Below, in pieces: positions 10,195 to 21,666 of a stretch of 64,000 nucleotides of DNA. The stretch lies in assembly GCF_009730915.1 (NCBI RefSeq), contig NC_052479.1, forward strand, positions 1,364,001 to 1,428,000, read 5' to 3'. The notes beneath the pieces were generated by a model. The model had not been told where the DNA came from. It worked only from the letters and a program-made list of their open reading frames with translations, and ran no database searches. The stretch's first letter is position 1; each line of letters begins with the position of its first letter. A program made the translations under genes and the position numbers. Source of the DNA: Dioscorea cayenensis subsp. rotundata. Lineage: Eukaryota > Streptophyta > Magnoliopsida > Dioscoreales > Dioscoreaceae.

Positions 10195-13100
10195 TAAATA
10201 CAATAGTCAAAAGAACTTAAATTTTAAAGGTATTGACTTCATTGCATAAGGTGTGGGGTAAATAAAACACTCATTATCTGGGTTCTAAACTCACTCAATG
10301 TAATAGTGTTAAGTGTTTCCGACTGTGACAGTTGGTTTGCAGTTTAGTTTTAACTAGTCAGATTTATTACATTTATTAAAAAAAATAAATATTTAATATT
10401 TTAATGTTAAAGTATAATTATGTTAAAAGTATTTATATGTTAATAATATTATTAAAAAGCTATCTTATTTATTTATAATAAAATTATGTTGACGTGTCGA
10501 GTGGTGAGTGGGCAATAGATGGGTGGGATGTGAACTAATTGACTCGATGAAGTGAACGGGAACAGGTCTAATCAGTATTGAGTTGACATGCAACTTAACT
10601 TGAGACACGTGTACTTGTACTTGCCCTTTCGGACCCTGAACGGCCGGGACCACCAAGACTTGTCTCCACCAACAACTATCTTATTTTTATTTTTCTATTT
10701 ATATTTATGCTTTAATAACCATAATTAGGTCGTCACTTTAGTTAGCTACCGATAATTTATATACATTGATGTCAATAAAATCAAATATATATATATAATA
10801 TATGTAAAGGAAACATCTGGTGCATATATCTGTCTACGGACCTTCGCAAATGATGAAAAGTAAAAAAAAAAAAATTTTTGAGAGATTGGTGGTTAAGATT
10901 TAGAGAAAGAGCATCATAAAGTAAAAGGGACGTAGAAGTTATTAGTTGAATGATGATCCAAAAGACGTTGGAGGGTGTTCATAAATTCAAAATCTGCAGA
11001 CATCCCCAAATGAGTGTCCTCGTGTGTGTGTTTGCTCTTTTGCTATACCAGATCATAATCTATTTCACCCCAATCAGTTGATTGGAGTTTTAATTTTAAT
11101 TTTTTTTTATAAAATGAACAAGCCATGTGGCATATTAAGATAATAAGGAGTTAATATCTCTACTTACATATGTTATCACCTTTTTTAGCTGAGATTCGAA
11201 TCATTGTCTGCAATAAGGGCTCGAACATGCAGTTCAAGATATTAGTGACAATAAATCAAGAGATTGTTGGTAAATTTTATTATATTTTTAATTTTTATGT
11301 AATTTTAGTTATTTTAAAACCAAATACTTAAACCATAAATTCATAACTTTAAACTCTAAATCACTCTTCATGTCAAACGGATGGTAAACTTTTTTGAGAG
11401 ATTGAGAAATCAACTCTCACTCACAACATTTGTTGCACCAAGTAGCTTGCTCACTTTATTAAAAAAAAATTGAAATAAAATAGAATAAAATAAAACCTTT
11501 AAACCCTAACATTTATAGAAATTTGATATAACAATTGGTGATTGGAGTGGGGTAGAGTATGATGGCGTGCAAAGATTTCATTTAATCCTTTTAAGACGCA
11601 ATTGTTATTGAAAAATGCCTGTAATTGTTATTGTAGATATTGATGGTTTTATATAAATAAATAATATTTCTGATATTTGGAGGGAAGCTTTCCATATGAA
11701 AACAAGTAAAATTTATTTAATCTAGTTGATATTAATTAAAAAATAAATTTTATATTCTAAGCAATATTTTTATGAAAAATAAATGTTTTAATGACAATTT
11801 AAATATTAATTAATAATTTCTATTTAATTAGTTATATATATAAGATTATTTTAATCCGAGTTAGAAGTTTGGTTGAAGATTGTGGAATAAAGTAATAAAC
11901 TAGATTATTCTAAATGTTTATGTAAGAAATATATACTCTTCTTGTCCTATTTACATATTTTGTTTTAGACGCTTTTCTATTTTTTATATATCTATTTAGA
12001 AAATATGTAATGACTAATGGAATATTAGTATTTAATATATTTTAACACTTTTTAATAAATAAAAAAGGAGGAATTGTTTTTGTTTTTTGTTTTTGGAAAA
12101 GTAAAACATCTTTTAAGAAAAAATAAAAAATAATAATTAAAATGATGAAAGAAACTAATGGAATATTAATGGATTTTTGATAAGGTAATTTTAGAAAGTT
12201 GATATAATTTTTTATAATTTGAGATTATAAACTAATTTAACCGATTTTTTAAATCCACTTCAATTAATTAAAATGGACATATAAGTAGGATTAGGGGGAT
12301 TATTTGATATGTGATTTTTGATAGAAATAATTTTCATATAATTAATATTTACTTGTTCTACATAATAATGATAATAATAATACTTTTTAAATTAATTATT
12401 AAATATATTTATTTAAATAATTAAATTCTTATAAAATTGTTTTATAGTGTTTATCTACCCCGACTTTCAAGATACAAACCAAAATAAATAATTTAAGTTT
12501 GCTTTAATTTTACAAAATAAGTTAAACAAAATAGAAACAGAGACATAGATATTTTTATTTTAAAAAATATTTTATAAAATTATAAAAATCTATCCAAAGT
12601 TCCAAACAGTCCAAAAATATATAAAAGACAAAAAAAAAAAAATTATTTGAGTTTGATTTAACTTCACAATTCAAACAAAACAGAAACTTTGACTTATACG
12701 CTAAAATTCCAATTCATTGCATTTAACTTAAAAAGGAAATTTATGATTGAAAAACAATGATGTCATCCCTAAAAAGGACACATCAACATAAATTATAATT
12801 TATAATGCATTATCTTACTCAAAGTGCACAAACACATGGTAATATTGGAATATATATGGCATAAAATTATTACACTTATTCTCCACTTAATAATTTGGCA
12901 CAAGTGTCCAATTTTTATGTGATTATATTCTCATAACTTAGATTTAGTTTTGCAATTTATTCACTTGTCCCTTTTGTGCTCCTTCACATCCCAATGAATT
13001 TTGTTCTTCAAATGCCACTCACATTTCTCTTTCACACCAAATTATTACTGTTAAATATTGTTTTTTTTTAAATTATTATAAAAGATGTTGAGATAATGAG

Positions 13101-13390
13101 ACTTTTCATCCAACAAGCTAACAAAATCAAAGGGGATATAATGTGGATAGATTTTTTTAAATAAAAAACATGCAAGATGAGATTTTGTTGTGTGTTTTGA
13201 GAGATGTGATTGTGAAGTTTTGTTTGGTTGATGTAGCTTTGATTTTGAGTAGATTACAAGTTTTGAGTTTATATGAAAAATATTGTAAGCATAATAAATT
13301 TTAAAAGTTTTTAGAAGAATTTTGAAAATTTGATGTAAATAATAAAACGCCACATTTATACTTGACCAATTTGTTCCTTAGAAGCCAGAG
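7827..13390. other. AT-rich intergenic DNA, no gene recognised
   Basis: Mostly A/T-rich sequence with TA microsatellites near 8036-8060 and 10160-10190, one tRNA-like repeat remnant (8692-8790) and a higher-GC island at 10490-10670. Short open frames lack family resemblance and splice-site support. No RNA gene was recognised. Confidence 0.6.
8692..8790 (+). repeat. tRNA-like SINE remnant (possible)
   Basis: The order GGTGTAGTGGTGATA, then about 25 bases, then GTGAATCCGGATT resembles pol III A and B boxes of tRNA-derived SINEs. A target duplication and a tail are not clear, so the call is weak. Confidence 0.3.
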
Positions 13391-13509
13391 TCTTTAAACC
13401 ACATACATAGAAGCCACAGTCTTTAAACCAATTCGGACAAGACATTAAAAGCTCTCTAAAAAAGTTGGCATCTCAAATTTGATATCGTTTAAATTTAAAA
13501 AAAACAAAA

Positions 13510-13567
<58 letters not shown>

Positions 13568-13601
13568 TCTGGACAATGCATTAAAAGCTCTCTAAAAAAA
13601 A
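13380..13601. repeat. Minisatellite with a long AAT run
   Basis: The phrase CATTAAAAGCTCTCTAAAAA occurs twice (about 13444 and 13578), and AGAAGCCA.AGTCTTTAAACCA is repeated just before. A run of about 18 AAT units lies at 13510-13563. The same pattern (TCTCTAAAAAAA, ATATC.TTTAAAT, an A/T-rich run, ACCACTTGCTAAATAG) resumes at 20209-20420 on the far side of the LTR element, so the element interrupts this array. Confidence 0.65.
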
Positions 13602-13606
13602 GTTAA

Positions 13607-16009
13607 TGTCACGCCCCGACCCGCGGGCCCACGGGACGCGACAATCGCCGCAGCAATCCCGAGGAGGGATACCCCGCCACTCAACCCTCAGGATGCCGCA
13701 AGGCTAATCAACACACGCAGAATTCAACAATATACATATCGCGAGATATAGAGCGAGAAAAACAATGTTACACTGACAGCGAGTAACAACAACAACAATA
13801 GGATCACGGGAAATATAGAGGTTCACAAAATACCCAGGGAAACAACCCTAACAACAGTGGGAAATGGTAATACACAGAAGTTTAAGAGTATTTAAATACT
13901 TTGAAACCATGCAACAAGTTTTTCTACACACTAGTGGATCCATAGGGTCTTATAACATGTTCCATGACAACAACAACATACATGAGCTGAAGAAAATACA
14001 ACGGATGATAGAATAGTAGTAAATGCCCGATCTGTCTGCCACACGGTCACACCTACTACTGCAGCGAGTGGGAGGAAGAAGAGGGATGAGTAACTCAAGT
14101 TACTCGGTGAGGGGAGGTTAGCACAACCTTAGCAGAAAAATACACCAACAGCAAAAATAATAACAAAATCATCAAAATACATGTTTTACAAAAATAATAC
14201 TAGTTTAGAAACTTCAACATGCATAATAGAAGTCTTTAAAAGAAGTAAAACAACATAACAATACCAAGAAAACCCTTTTTACCCCAACTAGGGTTTACAA
14301 CACAAAAATTATAAAACATGGTTTTAAATACAAGTAAAACAACAAAATATCATGGGTTTGAAATAAATAAACACAATACCCAACACTCACCCAACATAAC
14401 ATGGTCTAGAAAACTCTCTAAACCTTCGCCGTGGCCATGGCTGGAGTTCGAGCCGCCAAAGGTACTCATGCCCTTGGCGTTGACCCATCGAGTTCACCGG
14501 TTGGTGACTCCGGCTACCGATGAATATCCGGTCAGGGGCTCTACACTCCCACAGGCGGCCCTCGTAGTAATCGGCCCGGTCGACACGCCACCTCAAAAGG
14601 GTGGCCGTGAAGACCGCCCTCTGCGATAGGGATATCACCAAAACAATCACCACAATAAAATACAACTCCACTCGGAGTACAATATCCATCCATGATCATA
14701 AATCAAGAATACCTCGGCCATTTGCACGAGGACAAGATAAACACATAAGCAAAGCCCAAACTTTTAACACAAAATAATTTGCAAGTCCCAACACAAGCAA
14801 CAACATGGAAATCCTTTTCCTTTCAACAATCCAAAATTTGCTTCAAGCCTAGGATTTCACCAAATCAAAGATTTTCATAACAAAACTCAAGTTTCAAACA
14901 AAATAATGATTTCACAAACTCATGGATACATATATCAATCACAATTTCCACGATAACAAAACAAAAGCCAAAAGAGACATCCAAGATTTGCCTCAACAAT
15001 AATTATCATTCACCAAATTACCAAACAAGTATAAATCAATAAAACTTACTTAAAACATGAAATGCATATATATATATATATATATATATAGCTATTAGCA
15101 TTCTTCTAATAAAAGCTATGCTAAATAATTCCACTCACGGGATCGGCAATTTATCTTCCTACGTAAGCTACTCCTCGGCTAAGTCTTTTGCCTCGAGCCA
15201 AGACTTCTTCTCCTTGCCAAAAGCATAACAAAAACACCACAAAAAAATTAGCAAAAAAACAAACAAACAAGAAAAAAACCCTAAGTTTTTCTAACAAACC
15301 ACCCTAATTCGATCCTAAGATTAGCTCAAAACTAGGTTTAAAAGGTTCCCAATGAGTTCCTAGGGGTTTTAGCTTCAATCTAATCCAAAAGAAATCAAAA
15401 GAAACAACTAAAGATTGCCGGTGCTACGGTAACCTCGGAAATGCTACGAGTAAAAACCGAGCCCTATACTATGGTTTTCTCCCAATTTACAACTCTAAAT
15501 CACAAATTTTTCTTCTACAACATTCTCACACAAGATCAACAATTCAATGGCTTCAATTTAAACCTATAAACATGCAAATCCATGGAGAAATTCTAGGTTT
15601 TTGAAAAAACTAAAAACAAGGAAAATACAAGAATAAATACGGTATAAAACCATAAATCTATGCTTACCAAGCTCAATGGTGAAGGAGGAAGAGATAGGAT
15701 GCTTGGTTCGCGGAGAAAACTTCGCGGGAAAAAAATAAGAAAATGGGAAGGTTCGGCCAAGACAAGGAAAGAAGAAGAGAAGAAGAAAAGAAGAAGAAGA
15801 AATGTTTTTAAGGGAAAAATTTTTCGAGACTGCTACGATGTAGCAGGGCTACTACGAGTACCGAGGCCTCTATCAAACCCGAGGCTTCTACGAGGAACAA
15901 GTCGCTCTGAGAACCGATTTGCTACTGAGGATCAGTGCACTTTCTGATGTGAGTGAAAAATCTATAGAAATGGGCTATAGTAATCTCGATGAAACCTTTG
16001 GGTATAACA
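13607..16009 (-). repeat. LTR (3' LTR in element orientation)
   Basis: On the minus strand it starts TGTTATACCC and ends GGGGCGTGACA. It matches the second LTR over its whole length, with mostly one- to few-base indels. It contains a TA microsatellite near 15066-15090 and a GC-rich block at 14425-14640 that is strongly conserved in the partner. Confidence 0.9.
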
Positions 16010-16021
16010 TTCTACCCCCTT
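16010..16021 (-). promoter_or_regulatory. Polypurine tract of the gag-only element
   Basis: Reads AAGGGGGTAGAA on the minus strand, immediately before the LTR start TGTTATACCC. This is the expected plus-strand priming site and fixes the element's orientation. Confidence 0.8.
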
Positions 16022-16238
16022 AAGAAAATTTAGCCCTCGAAATTTCCTTCTTACGACAAAAAGACCTCTATGACTTTCGAGTCTAACAATACACATGCAT
16101 CAAATAAAAGATAGATATTGTACACGTGATCATGTCGACTTCACCCTATAGGCTCTTCATTAGTCGAGGGCAAAGATCACGAGTGCGAGATCTAGTGCTG
16201 AGGCGTGATCCTCCGGGCGAGGGGTGTTGCTCGGCCTG

Positions 16239-17640
16239 CTACGGATCTTGTAGCGGTGGTGCGTCACTGAGCCGCGGTTGTGAACCTCTAGGCGAGTAGG
16301 ATGACTGGATTAAGTCCCGGGAGTAGGGTCCCCACGGGTCGAGCGGTGGACAGCTGCGTCTGATGTGATCCGCTTGTCCACCGCGATAACATCTGCGCGG
16401 TTCTCGACATCGTCCTCCATGGAACTTATGACAATTCCAACAGCTATCGCATAGTTCCTGGCGATCCTGTGCACGACACCTTTGCACTGAAGGTAGTGAA
16501 CTCTGCTTGCCCGCTGAGTGCGGGCGGTGGAACCACGAAGAAACCAGCGAAGGTGCACCACTAGATGAACTCTCACCTCTGCTCTTCTTTGAGGATTGAC
16601 TCATTTACGCACCTCTCCTCTTCTCGATGCTTTCACGGTTAAATGCGCCTTCCAGGACCAACTTTTCTGCTCGAAGGGCCAACTGCACTACTTCCTTAAA
16701 ACTCTGGTTTCCTGTGACTGCCATCCTCTCCCGGACAGCGAGGGTTCGGTCCGGCCTCGAACTTTCGAACACGGGACTTCCTCGAGAACCTACCGGTTAC
16801 GGTACAAAGTTTGCTAGGTCCTTTAATTACATCTCATACTACATCGCGGATCGCTACCTGGTTCAGTTGCATGAACTCCACGCCTTTTTACGGTCTCTAT
16901 GGAAGCGGGTGTAGTACTCCTCGTCAAACTCCCTCGAAAATCGACCAACTCAAAACAACACGGGGAGCGACCTTTCGGACTTTCCCACCAAACTACGGCT
17001 CTGCCCTCAAGTAACCTCGTAGCAACCTTGAGCCTCAGGTCTTCTTCTAGAACCATGTCGTCGAAAGTAGCTATCACCCGCTTTAGCCACTCTTTGGCAA
17101 CCATGGCATCGCTCGTGCCATCAAAAGAGCTGCGACCCTAGCTGTCGGGCTTCCTTCGAGGAGCTTAGACAAGAACAAACTACAGGTGGACCCTCTGTCC
17201 TCTGCGAGGGACTAGGGAGGCCCAGCTGCATTCGGGGTGGTCTTTGAGCGTGTGGGCTGCCGATCGGTACATCCTCTCCATACATGCTCCAAAAGCTCAT
17301 GAAGTCTATGAACTCCTGATGGGTCGGTGCCTATCCGATTGTCCCAATAGGCTCACGAAGGCTGCATCGCCTCACGGGGGCCAGAGCTAACTCGGGCGGC
17401 TGGGATGCAGGGGCGCGAGGCTCGGGTACTCTAGGACCATGCTGCTGGCTGCTCTACGGCGGTGCATGCCTAGAGTGAGCCTCCTGCCTAGGGCGGCGAA
17501 GGAGAGGACGGTGGAGATGGCACTCCACGCCGTCCACCTCTAGGCGGTGCGATGGTAGGCTCAGCAGCGAGGGAGCAGCTGCTCCCAGCTGCGTGTCTTG
17601 GAGGCGTTATCTTGGCATTTTTCTTGAAAAAAAGACACCA
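16239..17640 (-). pseudogene. Gypsy-type gag (capsid domain and zinc knuckle), frameshifted
   Basis: On the minus strand, the frame ending near 16823 includes MVAKEWLKRVIATFDDM and then RLLEGRAVVWWES, the retrotransposon-gag core (W-L.......F, then A..W). Downstream, 16239-16604 carries RCYRGGQADHIRRSCP, a CCHC knuckle whose second Cys is Gly here. A Met near 17630 is a plausible start, but several stops and frame changes lie between the pieces. The reading frame ends shortly after the knuckle and no pol follows. The conserved WW and the knuckle suggest a gag still recognisable to a helper, although this copy would not make an intact protein as assembled. Confidence 0.8.
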
Positions 17641-17768
17641 AAAGAACTTTCAAAATCAATTCCTATATGCAATAATGCTACATGCTCAACTCTAAGCTGG
17701 ATCCACTAGTTACTACGAGAAGGCAATCAAAGACAAGAAAAAGATTCGACTATTAGTCTAAACCAATA

Positions 17769-17779
17769 GCTCGATACCA
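17769..17779 (-). promoter_or_regulatory. Primer-binding site of the gag-only element
   Basis: Reads TGGTATCGAGC on the minus strand, seven bases inside the 5' LTR. This is one base short of TGGTATCAGAGC, the usual initiator-Met tRNA complement in plant LTR elements. Confidence 0.7.
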
Positions 17780-17786
17780 ATAAAAT

Positions 17787-20203
17787 TGTCACGCCCGACC
17801 CAGCGGGCCCGCGGAGACGCGACAATCGCCCGCGAGCAATCCCGAGGAGGGATACCCCGCCACTCGACCCTCGGGATGCCGCAGAGGCTAATCAACACAC
17901 ACGGAATTCAACAATATACATATCGCGGATATAGAGCGAGAAAAAAAAACAATGTTACTAGCAGCGGTAACAACAACAACAATAGGATACGGAAATATAG
18001 AGGGTTCACAAAATACGCGGGAAACAACCCTAACAACGGTGGGAAATGGTAATACCGAGAAGTTTAAGAGTATTTAAATACTTGAAACCATGCAACAAGT
18101 TTTTCTACACACTAGTGGATCCATAGGGTCTTATAACATGTTCCATGACAACAACAACATACATGAGCCGAAGAAAATACAGCGAGATGATAGAATAGTA
18201 GTAAATGCCCGATCTGCTGCCACACGGTCACACCTACTACCTGCAGCAGGTGGGAGGAAGAAAGAGGATGAGTAACTCAAGTTACTCGGTGAGGGAGGAT
18301 TAGCACAACCTTAGCGAGAAAAAAAATACACCAGCGACAAAAAAATAATAACAAAATCATCAAAATACATGTTTTACAAAAATAATACTAGTTTAGAAAC
18401 TTCAACATGCATAATAGAAGTCTTTAAAAGAAGTAAAAACAACATAACAATACCAAGAAAACCCTTTTTTTACCCCAACTAGGGTTTACAACACAAAAAA
18501 ATTATAAAACATGGTTTTAAATACAAGTAAAACAACAAAAATATCATGGGTTTGAAATAAATAAACACAATACCCAACACTCACCCAACATAACATGGTC
18601 TAGAAAACTCTCTAAACCTTGCAGTAGCCATGGCTGGGTTCGAGCCGCCAAAGGTACTCATGCCCTTGGCGTTGACCCATCGAGTTCACCGGTTGGTGAC
18701 TCCGGCTACCGATGAATATCCGATCGAGGGCTCTACACTCCCACAGGCGGCCCTCGTAGTGATCGGCCGGTCGACACGCCACCTCAAAAGGGTGGCCGTG
18801 AAGACCGCCCTCTGCGATAGGGATATCACCAAAACAATCACCACAATAAAATACAACTCCACTCGGAGTACAATATCCATCCATGATCATAAATCAAGAA
18901 TACCTCGGCCATTTGCACGAGGACAAGATAAACTACATAAGCAAAGCCCAAACTTTTTAACACAAAATAATTTGCAAGTCCCAACACAAGCAACAACATG
19001 GAAATCCTTTTTCCTTTCAACAATCAAAAATTTGCTTCAAGCCTAGGATTTCACCAAATCAAAGATTTTTCATAACAAAACTCAAGTTTCAAACAAAATA
19101 ATGATTTCACAAACTCATGGATACATATATCAATCACAATTTCCACGATAACAAAACAAAAAGCCAAAAGAGACATCCAAGATTTGCCTCAACAATAATT
19201 ATCATTCACCAAATTACCAAACAAGTATAAATCAATAAAAACTTACTTAAAACATGAAATGCATATATATATATATATATATATATATAGCTATTAGCAT
19301 TCTTCTAATAAAAGCTATGCTAAATAATTCCACTCACGGGATCGGCAATTTATCTTCCTCATAAGCTACTCCTCGGCTAAGTCTTTGCCTCGAGCCAAGA
19401 CTTCTTCTCCTTGCCAAAAGCATAACAAAAACACCACAAAAAAATTAGCAAAAAAAACAAACAAACAAGAAAAAAAACCCTAAGTTTTTCTAACAAACCA
19501 CCCTAATTCGATCCTAAGATTAGCTCAAAAACTAGGTTTAAAGGTTCCCAATGAGTTCCTAGGGGTTTTTAGCTTCAATCTAATCCAAAGAAATCAAAAG
19601 AAACAACTAAAGATTGCGGTGCTACGGTAACCTCGGAAATGCTACGAGTAAAAACCGAGCCCTATACTATGGTTTTCTCCCAATTTACAACTCTAAATCA
19701 CAAATTTTTCTTCTACAACATTCTCACACAAGATCAACAATTCAATGGCTTCAATTTAAACCTATAAACATGCAAATCCATGGAGAAATTCTAGGTTTTT
19801 GAAAAAAAACTAAAAACAAAGGAAAATACAAGAATAAATACGGTATAAAACCATAAATCTATGCTTACCAAGCTCAATGGTGAAGGAGGAAGAGATAGGA
19901 TGCTTGGTTCGCGGAAAACTTCGCGGAAAAATAAGAAAATGGGAAGGTTCGGCCAAGACAAGGAAAAGAAGAAGAGAAGAAGAAAAGAAGAAGAAGAAAT
20001 GTTTTAAGGGAAAATTTTTCGAGTCTGCTACGATGTGCAGGGCTACTACGATGCAGGGCCTCTATCAAACCCAGAGCTTCTACGAGGAACAAGTCAGCTC
20101 TGAGAACCGATTTGCTACTGAGGATCGAGTACTTTCTGATGTGAGCTGAAAAATCTATAGAAATGAGGTATAGTAATCTACGATGTAAACCCTGGGTATA
20201 ACA
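17787..20203 (-). repeat. LTR (5' LTR in element orientation)
   Basis: Partner of the 13607-16009 LTR, 2417 versus 2403 bp. The differences are dominated by homopolymer length changes and losses of one to three bases around C/G dinucleotides rather than clean transitions. That pattern partly suggests sequencing consensus error, so divergence should not be used naively as an age. Confidence 0.9.
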
Positions 20204-20576
20204 GTTAACATCTTGAATTCAGTATTTTTTTGTATGTAAAATTGTGACCACATGTTAAATAGTACTATTTGGATAACTTATTCAAAGATCTCTAAAAAAA
20301 ATTGACTATGTCTGGCGGGATATCTTTTAAATGTAAAATAAAAATAAAAATAAATAAATAAATAAATATAAATATAAATAAAAAGTTGGGACCACTTGCT
20401 AAATAGCACTCTGCTATTTGGACCAGTTTGAGTTAGCTGATGCATTTTTCAGGGGCATTTAAGAGTTTTAATTCGGTTTTTTTAATCCAAAAAAAAATGT
20501 TTCTAAAATTTATTTTAAATATTTGAAAATTGTTTAAATATTACCATGTATTTTAAAAAACCCCATATATTTCAAT

Positions 20577-20888
20577 AAAAAAATATTATAAAAAACATTA
20601 TAAAAATATTATGTTTATAAAATATAATAAATATTATGGAAAATCACACTATATATATTAGAATACATTACTTCATTAAAGATCGGTTTAGTAGATATAA
20701 TAAAAATGATTGGATAGGATAAACTATCATCCCTTACTCTTAATAAAAATATTACAGAAACATTATAAAAATATTAAATTTAAAAATAAAATATATATTA
20801 AGGAAGATCACACTACATACATTAGGATACATAACTTCATTAAAGATCTATTTAGTGGCATTGATAAACTATCATGTCTTACTCTTAT
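20577..20888. repeat. Tandem duplication, period about 167 bp
   Basis: Two units share AACATTATAAAAATATTA, GATCACACTA, TTAGGATACAT.ACTTCATTAAAG and GATAAACTATCAT..CTTACTCTTA. No coding signal was found. Related A/T-rich phrases (TTACTCTTATCC) near 21343 suggest a dispersed, MITE-like family. Confidence 0.7.
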
Positions 20889-21627
20889 CTTTTCTTTAAC
20901 GAGACAAAAGAAATAATAGCCTTATTCAATTGATTCATTTAATTATATCCACCACTTACCAACGGAGGATAAGGATTGAAATTGATATGATACAATAAAA
21001 AGTAATTTAATTTTTTTACTCTTTTATATGGTTTCTCTTCTTTATCTAATTTCTTTATCTAGTGTTTCATTGCACCCCTCCTTGCAATTGTTACACCCGA
21101 GTCTTAAGGCGATAAGACTGTTAACAACAAGATAGATCCAAAAAAAGTCTATTTTTATTAAAAAAAAAATGACTATGTCATTAAAGATAATCTTATCCAT
21201 TTATGTATAATTCATGTCACTGTCAATATTTTGTCTACTTCACAAGTAAAATAAAATAATAAAATGTTATTCAATGCTTTATTTGGTGTGCATTAAATAT
21301 ATTTTAGGGCACAAGTTTATCGTATATATATATATATAATTTTTTACTCTTATCCAATCCTCATATTCTATCCATTTTTATCTTGACTATAATACCAATG
21401 CTGATTATACATAATTTGTATGATCATATGAGGTGAGTAAGATATAATAATGCTATTATTGAAGATTAAAATATCCATATTTATCCAACTTGTGTGCATT
21501 TATTGAATTCTATGTAATCAATTATTATCTCTTCATAGATAAAATTTAATGAAAGTAGAGATAGATTTAACATGTTTAAAATACTATAAAAAGTTAAAAA
21601 TGAAACAAACCATGACAAACAAGTTAC

Positions 21628-21666
<39 letters not shown>

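Larger units (their letters stand above)
13607..20203 (-). mobile_element. Non-autonomous gag-only Ty3/gypsy-like LTR element (TR-GAG type)
   Basis: Two LTRs of about 2.4 kb (13607-16009 and 17787-20203) flank only about 1.78 kb of internal DNA. The target duplication GTTAA (13602-13606 and 20204-20208) is intact. The LTR ends are TG...CA. A purine tract abuts the LTR at 13607-16009 and a primer-binding site close to the initiator-Met tRNA complement lies near the other, so the element is transcribed on the minus strand. The internal region codes for a gag domain and a zinc knuckle on the minus strand; no protease, reverse transcriptase, RNase H or integrase motif is present. This fits the described TR-GAG class. 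Movement would require enzymes from an autonomous relative. Confidence 0.88.

Noticed and set aside
13051..13353. 100-codon minus-strand open frame
   Set aside because: Lys/Asn/Ile/Tyr-rich composition expected from A/T-rich DNA; no family pattern or splice context.
14318..14689. Overlapping open frames on both strands in the GC-rich LTR block
   Set aside because: They are conserved as DNA in both LTRs but match no protein family and shift frame between copies; more likely a regulatory or structural part of the LTR.
13607..20203. Segmental duplication of a 2.4-kb locus
   Set aside because: TG...CA ends, GTTAA target duplication, primer site, purine tract and internal gag show that these are LTRs.
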